Below, one piece after another: positions 26,801-40,115 of a DNA stretch of 64,000 nucleotides. Both the position numbers and the translations under genes were made by a program. The stretch comes from Paramacrobiotus metropolitanus (taxonomy: Eukaryota; Tardigrada; Eutardigrada; Parachela; Macrobiotidae). Every line of letters starts with the position of its first letter. Position 1 is the first letter of the stretch. The notes beneath the pieces were generated by a model. The model was not told the origin of the DNA and did no database searches. It saw nothing but the letters and a program-made list of their open reading frames with translations. The stretch covers positions 558,001 to 622,000 of the forward strand of contig NW_026570300.1 in assembly GCF_019649055.1 (NCBI RefSeq), given 5' to 3'.

Positions 26801-29800
26801 AAGCCGCCACCATTTCTCCGCACCGAAACATTTATCCTAAATTCCAGGTTAAGTAAAAATGATTGCTGTAATTGATACTGTTTCATGGTGTAATCAAAAG
26901 CTGAGGGCTTTACATTGAGAAAGAAATTTTAAGAAGTGTAAAAAAAAATAGGTACAGTTAATGTACCTATTTTTTGGTACCCCAGTGACTAAAGCGACAC
27001 CATCTTGTACGTAATCAATCCACTGAGTGCCGGCATCCAAATCCACACCGTTCTCGGTGGGATAAGCTACAGCAACCTATAAATTCCATTCTAACGTCAT
27101 AGGCATCATAATATAAATAATTCCATTCTAATATCACATAAATTCCGTTCTAATATCATATCATAGACTTGAAACTTTTAGTTTTTACAGTAAGGATATT
27201 TCTGGTTTTAACTTAGCATCTTTATCACAGCTTTAAGTCTCTAATAAAGATCTCCTTGAGAACGGCATGTGGCTCACCATCGTTTCCATGTGGTAGTGTG
27301 CCTGATGCCCAAGCGTTAATTCCCCGCTGATTTTGCGTGGAGCACTAGCAATGGCCGCATCCGCATCGCCGACAGTAATTGTTGGGGCACTCTCATAAAA
27401 GGAATTTTCCCGTATGGCATCCTGTACGGTAAGTATAGGGTTTCGGACATTACTGTACTCGATCACAACCAGTTTTGCCCCCGCTTCGGCAATATCCCGA
27501 GTAACTAAAATCGAATTGTACAGGCTCATAAATTTTTGCATGACTTTTATCTCCTCTCATTTAAATTACGACTGCTTACCGTTTTTAGCAATCTGAATCA
27601 AATTAATATTACTATTACCTGCAACTACGATTGCGACTGGCTGTCCTGCGTATAAAGACTGTCGAATGACCAGTAGTTCCTCAGGAGGAGTCGGATAACT
27701 TGGATCATTCTGCGGAAATATGTTGTTCACACCAGGGATATCGGGTGCGGTAAAAACTCGAACAACCCCCGGTAAAGCCTGTGTTTTGCAACAGAACGTC
27801 AATTTTCAAGATGAACCTGGTAAGTACATAATTATTGTGTATTGTACACAATCCGGTACGTAATATTCTAACCAAAGCTGGAGCTGTGTCAATGCGGTAA
27901 ACGGTGGCGTTAGCTTGCGTAGTCAACACGAACGCCGCATGCAGAAGATCATTTCGTTCAATATCCGCAATGAATTTCGCTTCGCCAGTGCACTGAACCA
28001 TGGACTCGATTTTGGGAATGGGTTGCGTCAGAGGCCAGTTTTCCTTTTTCGTCGGATACGACTGGGTGCCGCTGGAAAGAGGGCGTTCCAGTCTTAAACT
28101 ACTTGTTGCGCTGTGATAGCGTGGATCCGCAAAATCTCCAACAATGGTCAATGCAAACTGCAATTTATTGTTTGACGGGATTGTGATTTTAAAATTTCAG
28201 TATTTGTCTAGTAGAATTTAGTTTGACGATTCCAGCTTGCCTTATAAAATAAAGATAAGCATATCGATCGTCTGGCTTCCGGGCGGGCTTCGGACGGGTC
28301 GGTTGTCGGGTTGACTTCTTTATTCAGAATCTGCAGTGCCTGCTGCAGAACATTCACGTCTCCAAGATTTTTTCCAGCTAAAAAGGTTTCCGTTTGCGCC
28401 GCGTGTACCTAATCAATGATGAAACACAATATTCTGCGTGACTACCAATCTTCATCCAGATGAGACACGTACAAAATTTGCTGCAATATTTCCAAAGATA
28501 AGACAAGGTTTTTCTGTAATCACATATCCTTGGCTTTTATCAACTTTTGCTCGAAAAGCCGCGTTGACGATGGCATGTGCATTCTGTAGGAATGATGAAA
28601 CTAGTCACACAACCAACAGAAGAGCTGCTGTTGGCATCTTTTTACCTGAGACCTCGGCATTACTTTATACGTTTTAAAATAATAATCGTTTCCAAAGGCA
28701 GGCAATTCTGCGCGCAGAATGACGTTTCCTTTCAAGTCCGAATTTAGAAAATCATCAGCCGAAAGAGCCTTGTTATCTGGCCCTAAAGCCGATGTGAGGA
28801 AATCACAAAATTTACGGTTTTGGGCTATTTCATTTACCATAAAATAAAACTTTGCAGAAACAACGTGACAGACCTGTGTAAATGATAGCATTGGACACGG
28901 CCATAGTGAGAAACGTTTCTGATGGGAATTCTTTGTGTCGGTTCTTCATGGCCATATTCCCGCCCCACGACCCGACCTAAAAGGTCACTTTCGCATTCCG
29001 AATTTCCGATAAGGTTATATTTTATTATTAGCAGGGCAAAACAATGCATGCAAATTATACTCACATTACGAACTGCTATGTGGGCGGTTTTGCTGAGCAG
29101 TGTGGCTAATTCCGTTAAATAATGGTATCCATCGTTGCCAGCGAATTCCTTGTAAGTTTCGATGAGATCTTTTAACGGAATAGCCGATCCCAGACGAAGC
29201 GCGGTTTGCGACAGGCTAAGTTCGTAAAGGTCCCGGATGTTTTTCAGGTTTACATATGCGTCGTACGGACCATCGTCGTACACTCCTGATAACGGCGATA
29301 GAAGTAATTCTTCGGCGAGGTCAAAAAGTGCAGTGGTCAAAACGTTTGTCAGATATGTAAAGTACCTTTGCCAGTGTGGCCCACCACGTAGTAGACATTC
29401 TGACTGGTCAGCTGAGGTAGCAGTTTATACAAGTCGTTCAGTGTTGCCGGTGCGTACCACGGCGGGGCAAAGTCGCGGGTTGCTTTGCACTGCTGGCGAA
29501 CGTAATACTCGGCACGGGATTTGTCGTTCGTCGCAGTGTGTGCGAATTTTCGGCACAACGCCACAACTGCGTCCGAATTCTGGACAACTCAATACAGTTT
29601 TTTTTTGTAATACTGTTGTATAGCTAGAACTAGTGCTACCTCAATGTCGACAACACCGGAGCTCACTCCCATCGAAGCGAAGGACTTAAACGCATCGAGA
29701 ATAGGACGATACCCTAGAAAACGCGATGCACTGAGTGCAGTGGTAAATCATTTAACGAAATGGCGCACACTTTACGTTACCACCGGCAACGATTGTGTCT

Positions 29801-31554
29801 ATAACGACTAATCAATATTAATTAAGGTGTGTTATTACCGGTACAGCGACAAATATTGCCATCGAAAGAATCTTCGACATCACGCTTTGTAAGGCTGCCA
29901 TTCTGCAGAAGGCTGCAAATAATGTTAATATTACTGCGATATGTACTGCTAATATCGACAAACACGGGAATAAATGTGTTCATAAGACACGTCTGCGTAG
30001 TCCCTATGCGTAGCCTCAAAGGTCCGACAAAGTTGAAATTATGCCAGCAAATTCATAATAAGTACTTGAACGCAACAGGTAAAATGTAATTTCAGTATAC
30101 AGTACCTGTACATATTCATAATCATTCCCGGTGTGCAAAAGCCACATTGCGTTCCATAGTGATCCGTCAGCCGACTTTGCAGCGGATGTGGTTTGTTCTG
30201 GTTACCAATCCCTTCCACGGTAGTGATTTCCCAACCATCACACGATAAGATAGGGCATAAACACTGAATAAAAATTTTGAAATAAAGACTACGAGGACAA
30301 CCAGGTGCTGTGAACACCCCCTTCACGATTGGGCTGCGATGAACAGCCGGCTAAATTTAAGCCGTTTGCATTTAGACTGCGACGACAGTAGCGTTGCGAG
30401 CTACGGCTAACCGGCTGTTCATCGCAGCCCAATCGTGAAGGGGGTGTTCAGTTCACAGCATCCAATTGTCCTCGCAGCATTTATTCGGTTATTGTACCCT
30501 GCTGCCAAAGCTTATCAAAACAGTAATATTATTAAGCAGTTATCCTTTAGTAGGCTTTTTAAAGCATATATTTTGATTCAGATTGGAAAAATCAGCACTT
30601 GCTGGAAATTTGGAAAGCATAGTATTAAAAGTATTTTACATTTAGTTTACTACTGATTTATTTATTAAAATTATTTCACATTTCACACTGCTGATTTATT
30701 CTTCAGAGCTATTATGAAAACATATACGCTTTATATATACAAATTTTTTTAGGCGACATAGTTTCTAGTCTGAGATTCGTCAATGCAAAAAGTGTTTGGA
30801 AAAATTTTTACTGAAAGCGGCACATGATTGTACCGATGATGTCCATTTGGCGATAAGAATAAAAATCGATGTACTTATTGGCTATGGTAAACTCACAGAA
30901 TTCACTGCTCGTTCAACAAACTGACTTCCGCCAACGGGATCTTTGTAAGCCGCATTAACGATACAGACACCTATAAAGAATAAATTTTGCTAAACGAAAC
31001 CGATGCAGATAATTTTATGCAAAATAAAGTGCGTACCACACCCGCCCTCTCGGCATGTGACCTTGGTTCCCGTCAGCGAAAGGTTGATTCGCAGATAGTC
31101 ATTCAACGAAACTTCCGAAAACGTGGTAGGAACTAAAATTTAATGGATAATTTAAATATATTCACAGTTTATTAATGACCAACAAACATTATTTGGCGCC
31201 TACAATTATTAAAGTGGAATACGTAAAATCCGAATACAAGCACCATAAAGAATTAAGGTTTCATAATGAACTTACAGATTTCCAGGAATGGCCTATCCTC
31301 ATCATGCTTTAATTAGTTTACGGAGATATCGGCTTGCTTAATTTATACAACCGGAACTGTTTTTTACTCTCATCAAGGCTTTAATTCGTAATGAAGGTTC
31401 TTTTTTGGTCGGAAGAAATTAAATCAACGTTTTGCTAACTAATTCTGGTTTCATTCACGAGTTACCAACGTATCAGCATACCGTAATATTTTGTCCCGTT
31501 GATGGTCACCACTATTTCTTTGTCTTTGTAATCTTTAACAGCTGGTGGAGTCAT
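23878..31554 (-). CDS. Aldehyde oxidase-like molybdo-flavoenzyme C, apparently intact
   Basis: All 28 expected exons are present with no break found. Start MTPPAVKD at 31554; Fe-S exons about 31038-31132 (CREGGCG), 30896-30972, 30105-30265 ([13 protein letters not shown]) and 29840-29915 (CRCTG). The FAD domain runs from about 29590 to 28241 ([41 protein letters not shown]). The molybdopterin domain runs from 28158 to 23878: [13 protein letters not shown] (about 27010), [11 protein letters not shown] (about 26800), a RAPG motif (about 26215), IELGQGINTK (about 25755) and VVGEPPLL (about 24135), ending RYKDY. Hydrophobic Ile replaces the Glu802 of bovine xanthine oxidase, as in aldehyde oxidases; the Arg matching Arg880 is kept in RAPG. 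The linker between Fe-S and FAD domains lacks the Cys-rich patch of Z, A, E and F and instead reads [11 protein letters not shown], as in B and D. Predicted cytosolic homodimer by family. Confidence 0.92.
30292..30474. mobile_element. Foldback (MITE-like) element in intron 3 of gene C
   Basis: This is a 183-base palindromic element. The perfect inner arms are 38 bases each (30313-30350 and 30411-30448), extended outward by a less perfect terminal match (CGAGGACAA at the left; TTGTCCTCG at the right). There is no coding capacity. It fits a non-autonomous inverted-repeat transposon. The target duplication is not clear. Confidence 0.8.
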
Positions 31555-32594
31555 TTTTGAATTTGACTAGTATTTTCCTGAACTCGAAATAAATAGTTCA
31601 TTTATAAGCTGAGGACATGGCACGATATAATGTTAGCGAGATTACGAAAATTTCCACAACTCACAAGGTTTGACCTTTAAGGCGGTGTTCTGCTGGCCGG
31701 TGCCGTGCGCTGGCTGCGTCTTATAAATCCGTATAAATTAAGGTTTTCAATAATTTTAATAGGCAATGGCCATTCCCATAGATATAAGTGCACAACGCTG
31801 AGATACTACTTAGGGTTTTCTAATTGTAAGCCCAAGCGTTAGCTAGTAAAACTGCGAGTCAGAAAGATAATAAAAACCGTTGTTCACAACACATCGGGTA
31901 CAAGCCACATGAACGAGGCATCAGTGTGAGCTGCAGTATCTTACAAAGGTACTAGCGACTTGAGACTTTGAGCACCACAATGACGACAAACTGTCACAAC
32001 AAAGCTTAGCGATGGTATGACACTTCAATGAACCAAGTGTTTACTATGTGGTAGAAAACGTCAAAAGTAATATGTGAGACAAAAAACCTTATGGTATCCA
32101 ATATGAAAAAAATTAATATAGTACACGAACACTCTGCTAGAGGCACAAGAAATCGTTACAATCCAATATGTACTGCATTATCGACCTAAATGTTGCTACA
32201 GTGCATGCTTAAAAGCGAAAAAAACCGTGGGCTTAATTCTCTTTTGACCTAATTATTGTCACACTACGCGGTAATGTACATGCCATCAAATAAAGAAAGT
32301 TTTTCAGACTTATGAAAATATTAAGGCAGGGTTAAAATGTAATTGATTTATTGCTGACACTCTTATTTTTCCTTAATGCTGTACATCTCGAATGCGTCGA
32401 ATATAAACCTCAACCGGAAAAGTTGCAGTTTTCAACTGCAGTTTTTCGCCGTTCCAGTACTAGTTAAATCCATTTAATAAAAATGACACATTCGGCCTGA
32501 AAAGCGTTTTAAGTACATCAAAGAAAACAGAAAGAATATTGTTAAATTAGCGTTTTCCGTGCAGTCCACAGCCGCTGCGAGCTCGTTATGGTCA
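31555..32594. other. Intergenic region upstream of gene C and downstream of gene D
   Basis: This is about 1 kb of AT-rich sequence between two minus-strand genes, expected to hold the promoter of C. I see no open reading frame, RNA gene or repeat worth naming. Confidence 0.5.
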
Positions 32595-35500
32595 TTAGTC
32601 CTTGTAGCGCATTTGGGAGACATCTGTTTGGGCGTACTGCTGCACTCTTTCCACCGTTAATGGAGATTCTGTGGATCATTCAAAAAATACTCGTAGGTCA
32701 TACCACCCATAATATTATATAGTTGAGTATATTGCGTTGTTCGACAAAGTTTACCAACTGTAATTATTAAAGGCTCACCCATTGATATCCAGGTGTTTCC
32801 TTTTCCGGCTTCCTGCAGTTGTGCGTAGATGGCGTTTCGAAGAGCAAAAAGTACTGACGTTGTCATGCATAATGGTGGTTCTCCCACAACTATCGATCAG
32901 AACCACCAAATGTTATTAACAATTCTGTACAAGAAATTCGAACACGGTTATATTCCACAATTTTTGCTATTACTTTTACTGCGCAGAACGCCATACGGGT
33001 TGGAAGCATTTTGCAGGATAGCGATACGAAAATCAATCGGTATGTCCTTCGTCGTTGGAGGTTTATACTTCCATGTTCCATAAGTCAGATTTTCTCCGGT
33101 TTTTGGATCGAACAGCACTTCTTCCGAAGTATAATATCCCAAACCCATCATCACTGCGCCTTCAATTTGTCCCACATCTGTAGCAGAATTAAATGTTATT
33201 TTTCAATTGGATAAAAACAACTTTAGCCATGGTTTTACATTTAATACACTTGTCAATGTTTACAACTACATATTTAGGCGCTTTGCGTAGGCAACCGTCA
33301 TTCAAATTAGTGACCAAATGACATGTACAGCTATAACTGCTTACCGACCAGTGGCGACATCGATTCCCCGCAATCATACAGAATGTCAATTCGATTAATC
33401 TGGTACTCTCCAGTCAAAATATCAACCTCCACTTCAGTGCACACTAAGATGGACAATACATGCCGTGTAACGTTCAATTCCAGCTTTCCTAAAGGGCTAT
33501 AGCAATCTCACAATATGTAGTGCTTACTAGTGCCGTACGTGTTGTACACCACAGGCTTTCTACCTTCGGCTTTTGGTGCTGCCCTGCACAAAATTCAACA
33601 AAAAAATGTTAAATGTAAGTAGCTATTATTACTCAGCAGTTTAGTACTCAAACTAAACTTTTCCCACAAGTATACCATGCTTGCGCGCTCAGGTTTGCGC
33701 CTGCTAAGAAAGCCTTCTCGACAACATCCTCCCATTTCGAGTTCGCCGGCATGGTATCCCTGGTGGCCTGCATACTTGTCTTTATTTGGTTGCAGCATTG
33801 AATAGCTGCCTAAAAAACAATATTTATTAAGATTTACTCTACAACTACCGCCAAATAGACGAAATCTCAATAGAATCAATCTAATAATTTATTTTGCATT
33901 CGCAGGTTTCTTAAAAAATTGGCGGTTTGCAGATATTACCAACAACACTGAATTTATTTGACTCGTTTGGATATTGAGATCTTACGCAACGTACCAAGCA
34001 GGCCAATTCGCTGGTAATTGAGGCACCCGTGCAGACGGCGTTAGCGTTTGTTATGGCTTGGGTTGGCTGAATTTCCACATATTTTATATCAATGCCCAGT
34101 TCATACGCCACCACCTGAGCAACCTACAAAACTAATTTGTTTAGTCAAATTTTACTAAAAGTTAAATGTAATAAACCTTAACGGCTTTACCTGATTTATA
34201 AAGAAGCACCAAGAATTTTGCATACCTTAGTATTAATTCCTTGGCCAATCTCGATACCACCGTGTGTTACCGCTACGTAACCACCAGTATGATACACCGC
34301 TACGAGACAGTTAAAGTATCCCAGGTCGTACGAGCAGGGATACCGAATCGGCGAGACGGCCAGACCTCGTTTCCGCCACCGATTACTTTTATTGAACTGG
34401 TCAACAGCGGTCACACGGCTGTTATATTCGGCTGAATCCAGTAGCTGCGACGTGATCGGAGCAATTGTGCATTTATCTAAAGTTGTTCCAACCAATAGTT
34501 TGTCACCGTCTTTGTAAAAATTGGCTCGTTTAACATCAATTGCCGGCTTTTTCAAAGCGAAGGCCACATGTTCCATCATGGTTTCGATAAAATGGATTGC
34601 TTCGGTGCTGGCTAAATTATACAAACTCTCAAAGACAATACATACGTAAAAACATTTTGCTCAACATGTGATGAAAGGTTTCCAAAGTTTACCTGGTGCA
34701 CGAGCGAATGTGTTGGAGGGTATATTTGTTTTACACAAAAACAAATTGAATTTCCAGTTGTCCGATTTGTACACTTGAAAAGACGTTGCATTTGAGACAG
34801 ATATCTTTGTGACAAAGGCTAGAATTACCGTTATCCCCGTAAATCGACCAAAAACCAATTGCAGGACAACCGAAATAACCTCCCTGAAAAACAAACAAAA
34901 AAATTCTGAGGATAATTTGTGTTTAGTCGTGATTATGAATGCACTGACCGACATTAATGTAGACGTCACAGGATACACCCAGTAATTTCCCATCGTCATC
35001 GAAACCAACGTTGTACTTTCCATAATATGCAAATCGTTTGCCAACGAGCCGTGAATTGTCCCACAAACTCATATGCATTTTTACGGGTCTAAAAAAGCAC
35101 TGATTATGATTGAGTGATGATTTCAGAAAATATAGTACAGGAATTCGACTGACCTTTTCAAAATGACTGCCGCCATAGCACATGCACAAGAAATATGATT
35201 GTTGCGATGGATTTTTGCACCATACCCACCGCCATTCCGTCGCACCGTTACATTTATTCTAAGTAGAGAGGACAGGAATCAGTAAAATATTGAAATAAAT
35301 TGTTTTAAGTACGATATGAACGGATACCTATGCTTATGTATGCCTGTCACGTTAGCGACACCATCCTGTACATAGTCAATCCACTGCGTTCCAGCGTCCA
35401 AGTCCACACCATTCTCAGTGGGATATGCAACCGAAACCTACAAACATAAAATCCTTACGCTAATTACCGATTGGTGTGAAGTTGTGACCTTTAATGATAC

Positions 35501-38500
35501 CATCGTTTCCATGTGGTAATGGGTCTGGTGTCCAATTTGAATTTCTCCGGTAATTTTATGCGGTGCTTTGGCAATGGCAGCATCCGCATCGCCCACAATC
35601 ACCGCAGGAGCACTCGGATAAAAGGAGTTCTGTCGAATCGCATCTTGACAGGTAAGGATCGGTACGCGGACGTTGCTGTAATCGATCCGAACAAGCTTCG
35701 CTCCCGCTTCCGCGAGTTCTTTCGTTTCTGTAATCACAACACTGACAATGAGCTTAATTAACCACACATACTAAAACTTTACAGTGAGTAAATACGTGCC
35801 TGCCACGACGATGGCAACCGGCTGTCCGGCATAGAAAGACTGACGAACAGCTAAAAATTCTTCCGCGGTCGTCGGATAGCTGGGGTCGTTTAGAGGGAAT
35901 ATGTTATTCGCACCGGGAATATCGGATGCCGTAAAAACTCGCACAACACCCGGAAGTGCCTATTGACACACAACGGTCATCTTCACTGTTGCCTATCAAG
36001 AATTTTATGAAATGTGTAACTGATTCTTACCAATGCCGGAGCAGCATCAATCCGGAAAATGGTAGCATTAGCCTGCGTAGTGAGGACAAAAGCGGCATGC
36101 AGCATTCCTTCTTGTTCAATGTCCGCAATGAACTTCGCTTCGCCGGTGCACTGGATCATGGATTCAATCTTGGGAATCGGCTGCGTCAGTGGCCAATTCC
36201 CTGGTTTTGTAGGATACGATTGCGACCCGCTGGATACCGGTCGCTCTAATCGTAAACTGGCAATAGCACTGCGATACCGTTCATCAGCATAATCACCCAC
36301 AATCATCAAAGCAAACTACAAATTTTTAAAAAATTAAGTGTAATCTGCGAAAACTCACATGTTTCACTGCATATACCTTGTAAAGTAGCGACAGACAGAT
36401 TGATCTTTTGTTTTCCGGCATAGCTTCCGATGGATCCACGACCGGATTGACCTCTTTGCTCAGTATTTGCAATGCTTGGTGCAACACATTCACATCCCCA
36501 ATGTCCTTCCCCACAAGAAAACCTTCCGTTTGTGTAGCATGAACCTAATTTGGGTGACGATTACTTTATACCGAAAAGTTTTCTAAGTAATGGAATCCTT
36601 ACAAAGGTTGTCGCAATATTGCCGAACAATATGCAAGGTTTCTCGGAAATTACAAAATTTCCTTGTGCCTTGTCGATCTTTGCCCGAAAAGCAGCATTTA
36701 CAATGGCATGCGCGTTCTAAATAAAATGACAGAGTCGTCCAAATGAAATGTGGAATCTGTTTTGTAAACAGAAATATTTGTACCTGAGATCGTGGCATAA
36801 TCTTGTAAGTTTTGAAGTAATAGTCATTCCCAAAAGCTGGCAGTTCTGCCCGCAAGATGATTTTTCCTTTTAAATCAGCATTTACGAAATCTTCGCCTTT
36901 ATAGCTTTTGTTGTCCGGTCCTAAAAGAGAACCAAAAACCAAATAAAGCAACGCCGTCTACGAGTTCTGGAATCAAACACACTACACCATTCATAAAATG
37001 TCTTTATATAATTATACTCTGGAGTTGCCAAATAAGGTCGAAACTGAAAATCAGGATTGCACTAGTACCGGTAAATATGGTGGCATTGGAAACAACCACT
37101 GTAAGAAATGTCTCCGAAGGAAATTCTTTATGACGGTTTTTCATGGCTATATTCCCACCCCATGAGCCAACCTATACGGTCCCTAACTTCTGTTACATGA
37201 ATAGCAAAATGTATCTGTATGATTTTACTAACGTTGCGAACGGCCACATGGGCCGTTTTGCTGAGTAGCGCGGCTAGTTCCGACAAATAATGGTATCCAT
37301 CATTGACCGACAGTTCTTTGTAAGTCTCAATAACATCCCTCAACGGTATGGCGGATCCAAAACGAAATGTATCCTCCGTGAAGCTGATTTCATATAGATC
37401 AGGAATTTTCTTTAGGTCGATATATGCATCGTAGGGTCCATCATCATATACACCTGGTATATGATATTTTCTGAGATGCCTTCCAATTCAGTACGTCTGA
37501 TCAACCGAATGTTACCTTTGCCAGTATGCCCAACGACATAGTAAACATTTTGACCAGTCACCTGCGGCAGCAGATCGTACAGCTCTTTGAGCGTTGTCGG
37601 AGCGTACCATGGTGGAGCGAAGTCTTTTACGGCGTTGCACAAAGGTCGCACGTAGTGATGACCTTTGAAGCTATTAGTCGAACAGGCATTCCCAAGCTTC
37701 CGGCACAACGCGACAACCGCATCGGAATTCTGCGTCAAGTAACCGGCTAATTTATCTGTTTGTTGTATTAGCAATAAGCTATGAGGTTACACACTTCGAT
37801 ATCAGGAATTCCCGAACCGGCATCCGCGGAAGCAAACGATTTGAAAGCATCCAAAATGGGCCGGTACCCTGCAAATGCAATCACTTAAAATAGGACGCAG
37901 TTACCTTATATAATACCAATCGCGCACCAAAATGGAACAATTTACGGTACAGGGTGTCATTTATATATAATGTATATTCCGTACCCGTGCAGCGACAGAT
38001 GTTTCCGTCGAACGAGTTTTCCACATCTTGTTGTCGCAGATTACCGTTTTGTAACAGACTGTAACAACATAGCGAATGGTACTACTTGTATAGGTAACGC
38101 TCGAGTCTTCAGACACGTACACCCGTTAGATCCAGACGTACACACTTACAAGCTCATATAAAAAATGCAGCATTTTGAATACTGAGTGGTTAACAAAACT
38201 TGCTCTTCAAATGTTTTCCAGTTGAAACACCAAACGATCCCTCAGAAGTACAGTGCAACGAATTCCGAATTGTGCACCCTGGTGAAAGCCTCTTTTTCTT
38301 ACCGGTTAACAGTGCATCTGTATCTGTATTCAACTTCTTGGTGAAAGGGCCCTTACCGGATATGAACGAGCGTTACACATCAATCACGTAAAATGAATAA
38401 CGCACGAGTGGTACCGCACATGCCTCTGTTTCTCCACCAGCAAGGAAGACAGCAGCAGATTCATACGCTGCAGCTGCGAAACGTCAACCCCGTATGATTC

Positions 38501-40115
38501 GTGGAACGATGGCGACCGATACGACGACCGAAAAACCTCGAAGTGAACTGGTCAAAACGCTGCAGTGCAATCGCAAGCCCCATGCGGATTTCTGTGTGCG
38601 TGGCATCCCACGTTGGAAACTCTGTTTAAAACCGCCAAAGAATACAATCAATTTCTCGCCGCCCAGCTGAACGAAAATGGAATCCAAACACGATTTGTAA
38701 GTGTTTTTATACCGCCGGATGGAGACAAGCGAACATCCACTTTTGCACGCATTGGGACATTTAAAGACATGTCTGAAAGAATTCTGGACCCTGAAATCTG
38801 GCCGTCCAATGTTTTTGTTAGGGAATGGATTTACTGAATCCTGTTTCTCTCGCTGATGCGCAATCCTGAAGTGTATGTTATTTTGTTGACAGTATTTGCC
38901 CAATGTGTAGTTTTTCTGACGAGTGAATGCTTGCTGTGCTTTACTCTGTACTTGCATTATTGTGGAGGGACTACTTTTCCGCTGAAGTTTTTAATTGACC
39001 GTGTCTGCAAATCTCGATAAGGAGTGATTCCTTGTATTTGCAGACGTTAAGCATTAAAACCAAAACCAAACCAATAATGTTTTACAGTAAAATGTTTTAC
39101 AGTAAAATTACGCCGGTGCGATGCAAAGGCATGCAGAGACTCTTCAAGCATTTAAACAAAACGCAAAATTCTGATGCGGAATTAATTTTTTAGAATAAAA
39201 AGCAATCGGCTATGAGATAAAGCAACTGCAAGAAAAGTAAGATTACTTACTTTTGCATAATTATTACAAAAAGGGCAAAGTCACGCTTGTTACCTGTACA
39301 TGTTCATGACCATTCCCGGTGTGCAAAATCCACACTGGGTGCCATAGTGCTCGGTTAATCGGCTCTGGATCAGATGGGGCTTGCTTTGATTGCCAATACC
39401 CTCCACTGTAGTGATTTCCCAGCCATCGCATGACAAGATGGGACACAAACACTGCAAAGGGCATTCGATGTTTTACCATGCATATCAGTTCTACGCATAA
39501 AAAAACCCTCTCTTTAAAACCAAATAGCAGTCCGGATATCGGATAGTGCATTATGGTTTAGTATGCAATACAAAAAAACAAAAAAAGCTGTTTCCATAAC
39601 TGACAGGATAAAGGAAGGTGAGATGTACGGAAAGGTCACCCAGCGCAGTGGAATCACATGAGTATACTCGGCATCAGTAGCCAGTTTTGCTAGGTTGAAA
39701 GTGGTTAAAGTGAACTTACTGAGTTCACAGAGCGTTCAACAAACTGACTCCCTCCAACTGGATCTTTGTGCGCCACATTTACAATGCAAACGCCTAAAGA
39801 GGGGTTTTTTCATTTTAACTATACTTCCCAATCCGAACGGGCAATATGCAGCTATAAAACATTTCGAAAGTAATTTACCACATCCTCCTTCTCGACACAT
39901 AACCTTAGTTCCCGTCAGTAAAAGATGTGAGCGAAGGAAATCATTTAACGAGACTTCCGAAAAGGTGGTCGGAACTATAAAAATCACATATATTACTGTA
40001 TAACGCCTAATTTGCATAAAGTCATTAATGAGTAATACCTACCATAGTACTGTGTTCCGTTGATGGTCACCACAATCTGCTGATCGTTCAACTCCTTAAC
40101 AGTTGGCGGTGTCAT
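32595..40115 (-). CDS. Aldehyde oxidase-like molybdo-flavoenzyme D, apparently intact
   Basis: This complete copy serves as the reference for the array. Approximate exons: 40043-40115, 39880-39976, 39722-39795, 39294-39454, 37985-38063, 37794-37871, 37519-37720, 37232-37455, 37069-37175, 36783-36918, 36603-36717, 36376-36545, 36031-36316, 35799-35958, 35501-35729, 35328-35439, 35155-35258, 34947-35088, 34830-34884, 34691-34776, 34226-34609, 33995-34123, 33672-33810, 33528-33583, 33344-33444, 32974-33181, 32778-32892, 32595-32669. Motifs: [40 protein letters not shown] and SWGGNIAMK in the FAD domain; [29 protein letters not shown] and catalytic VVGEPPL in the molybdopterin domain. The donor after the exon at 35799 seems to be GC rather than GT (G|GCACGT), which keeps phase. 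The 1.2-kb intron at 38064-39293 contains an unidentified plus-strand reading. Confidence 0.92.
38218..38837 (+). other. Unidentified plus-strand coding-like stretches nested in an intron of gene D
   Basis: Two open stretches look more protein-like than chance. One, about 38218-38391, follows a TTTTCCAG acceptor and reads [20 protein letters not shown] onward to a GTAAAA donor or a TAA. The other, about 38553-38837, includes [20 protein letters not shown], then [20 protein letters not shown], and ends VFVREWIY before a stop. Their phases do not join in a simple splice, and an overlapping frame from 38497 (MIRGTMATD) also stays open for 59 codons. I do not recognise the family. A decayed retrocopy, a gag-like retroelement remnant or a small nested gene are all possible. 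Confidence 0.35.
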
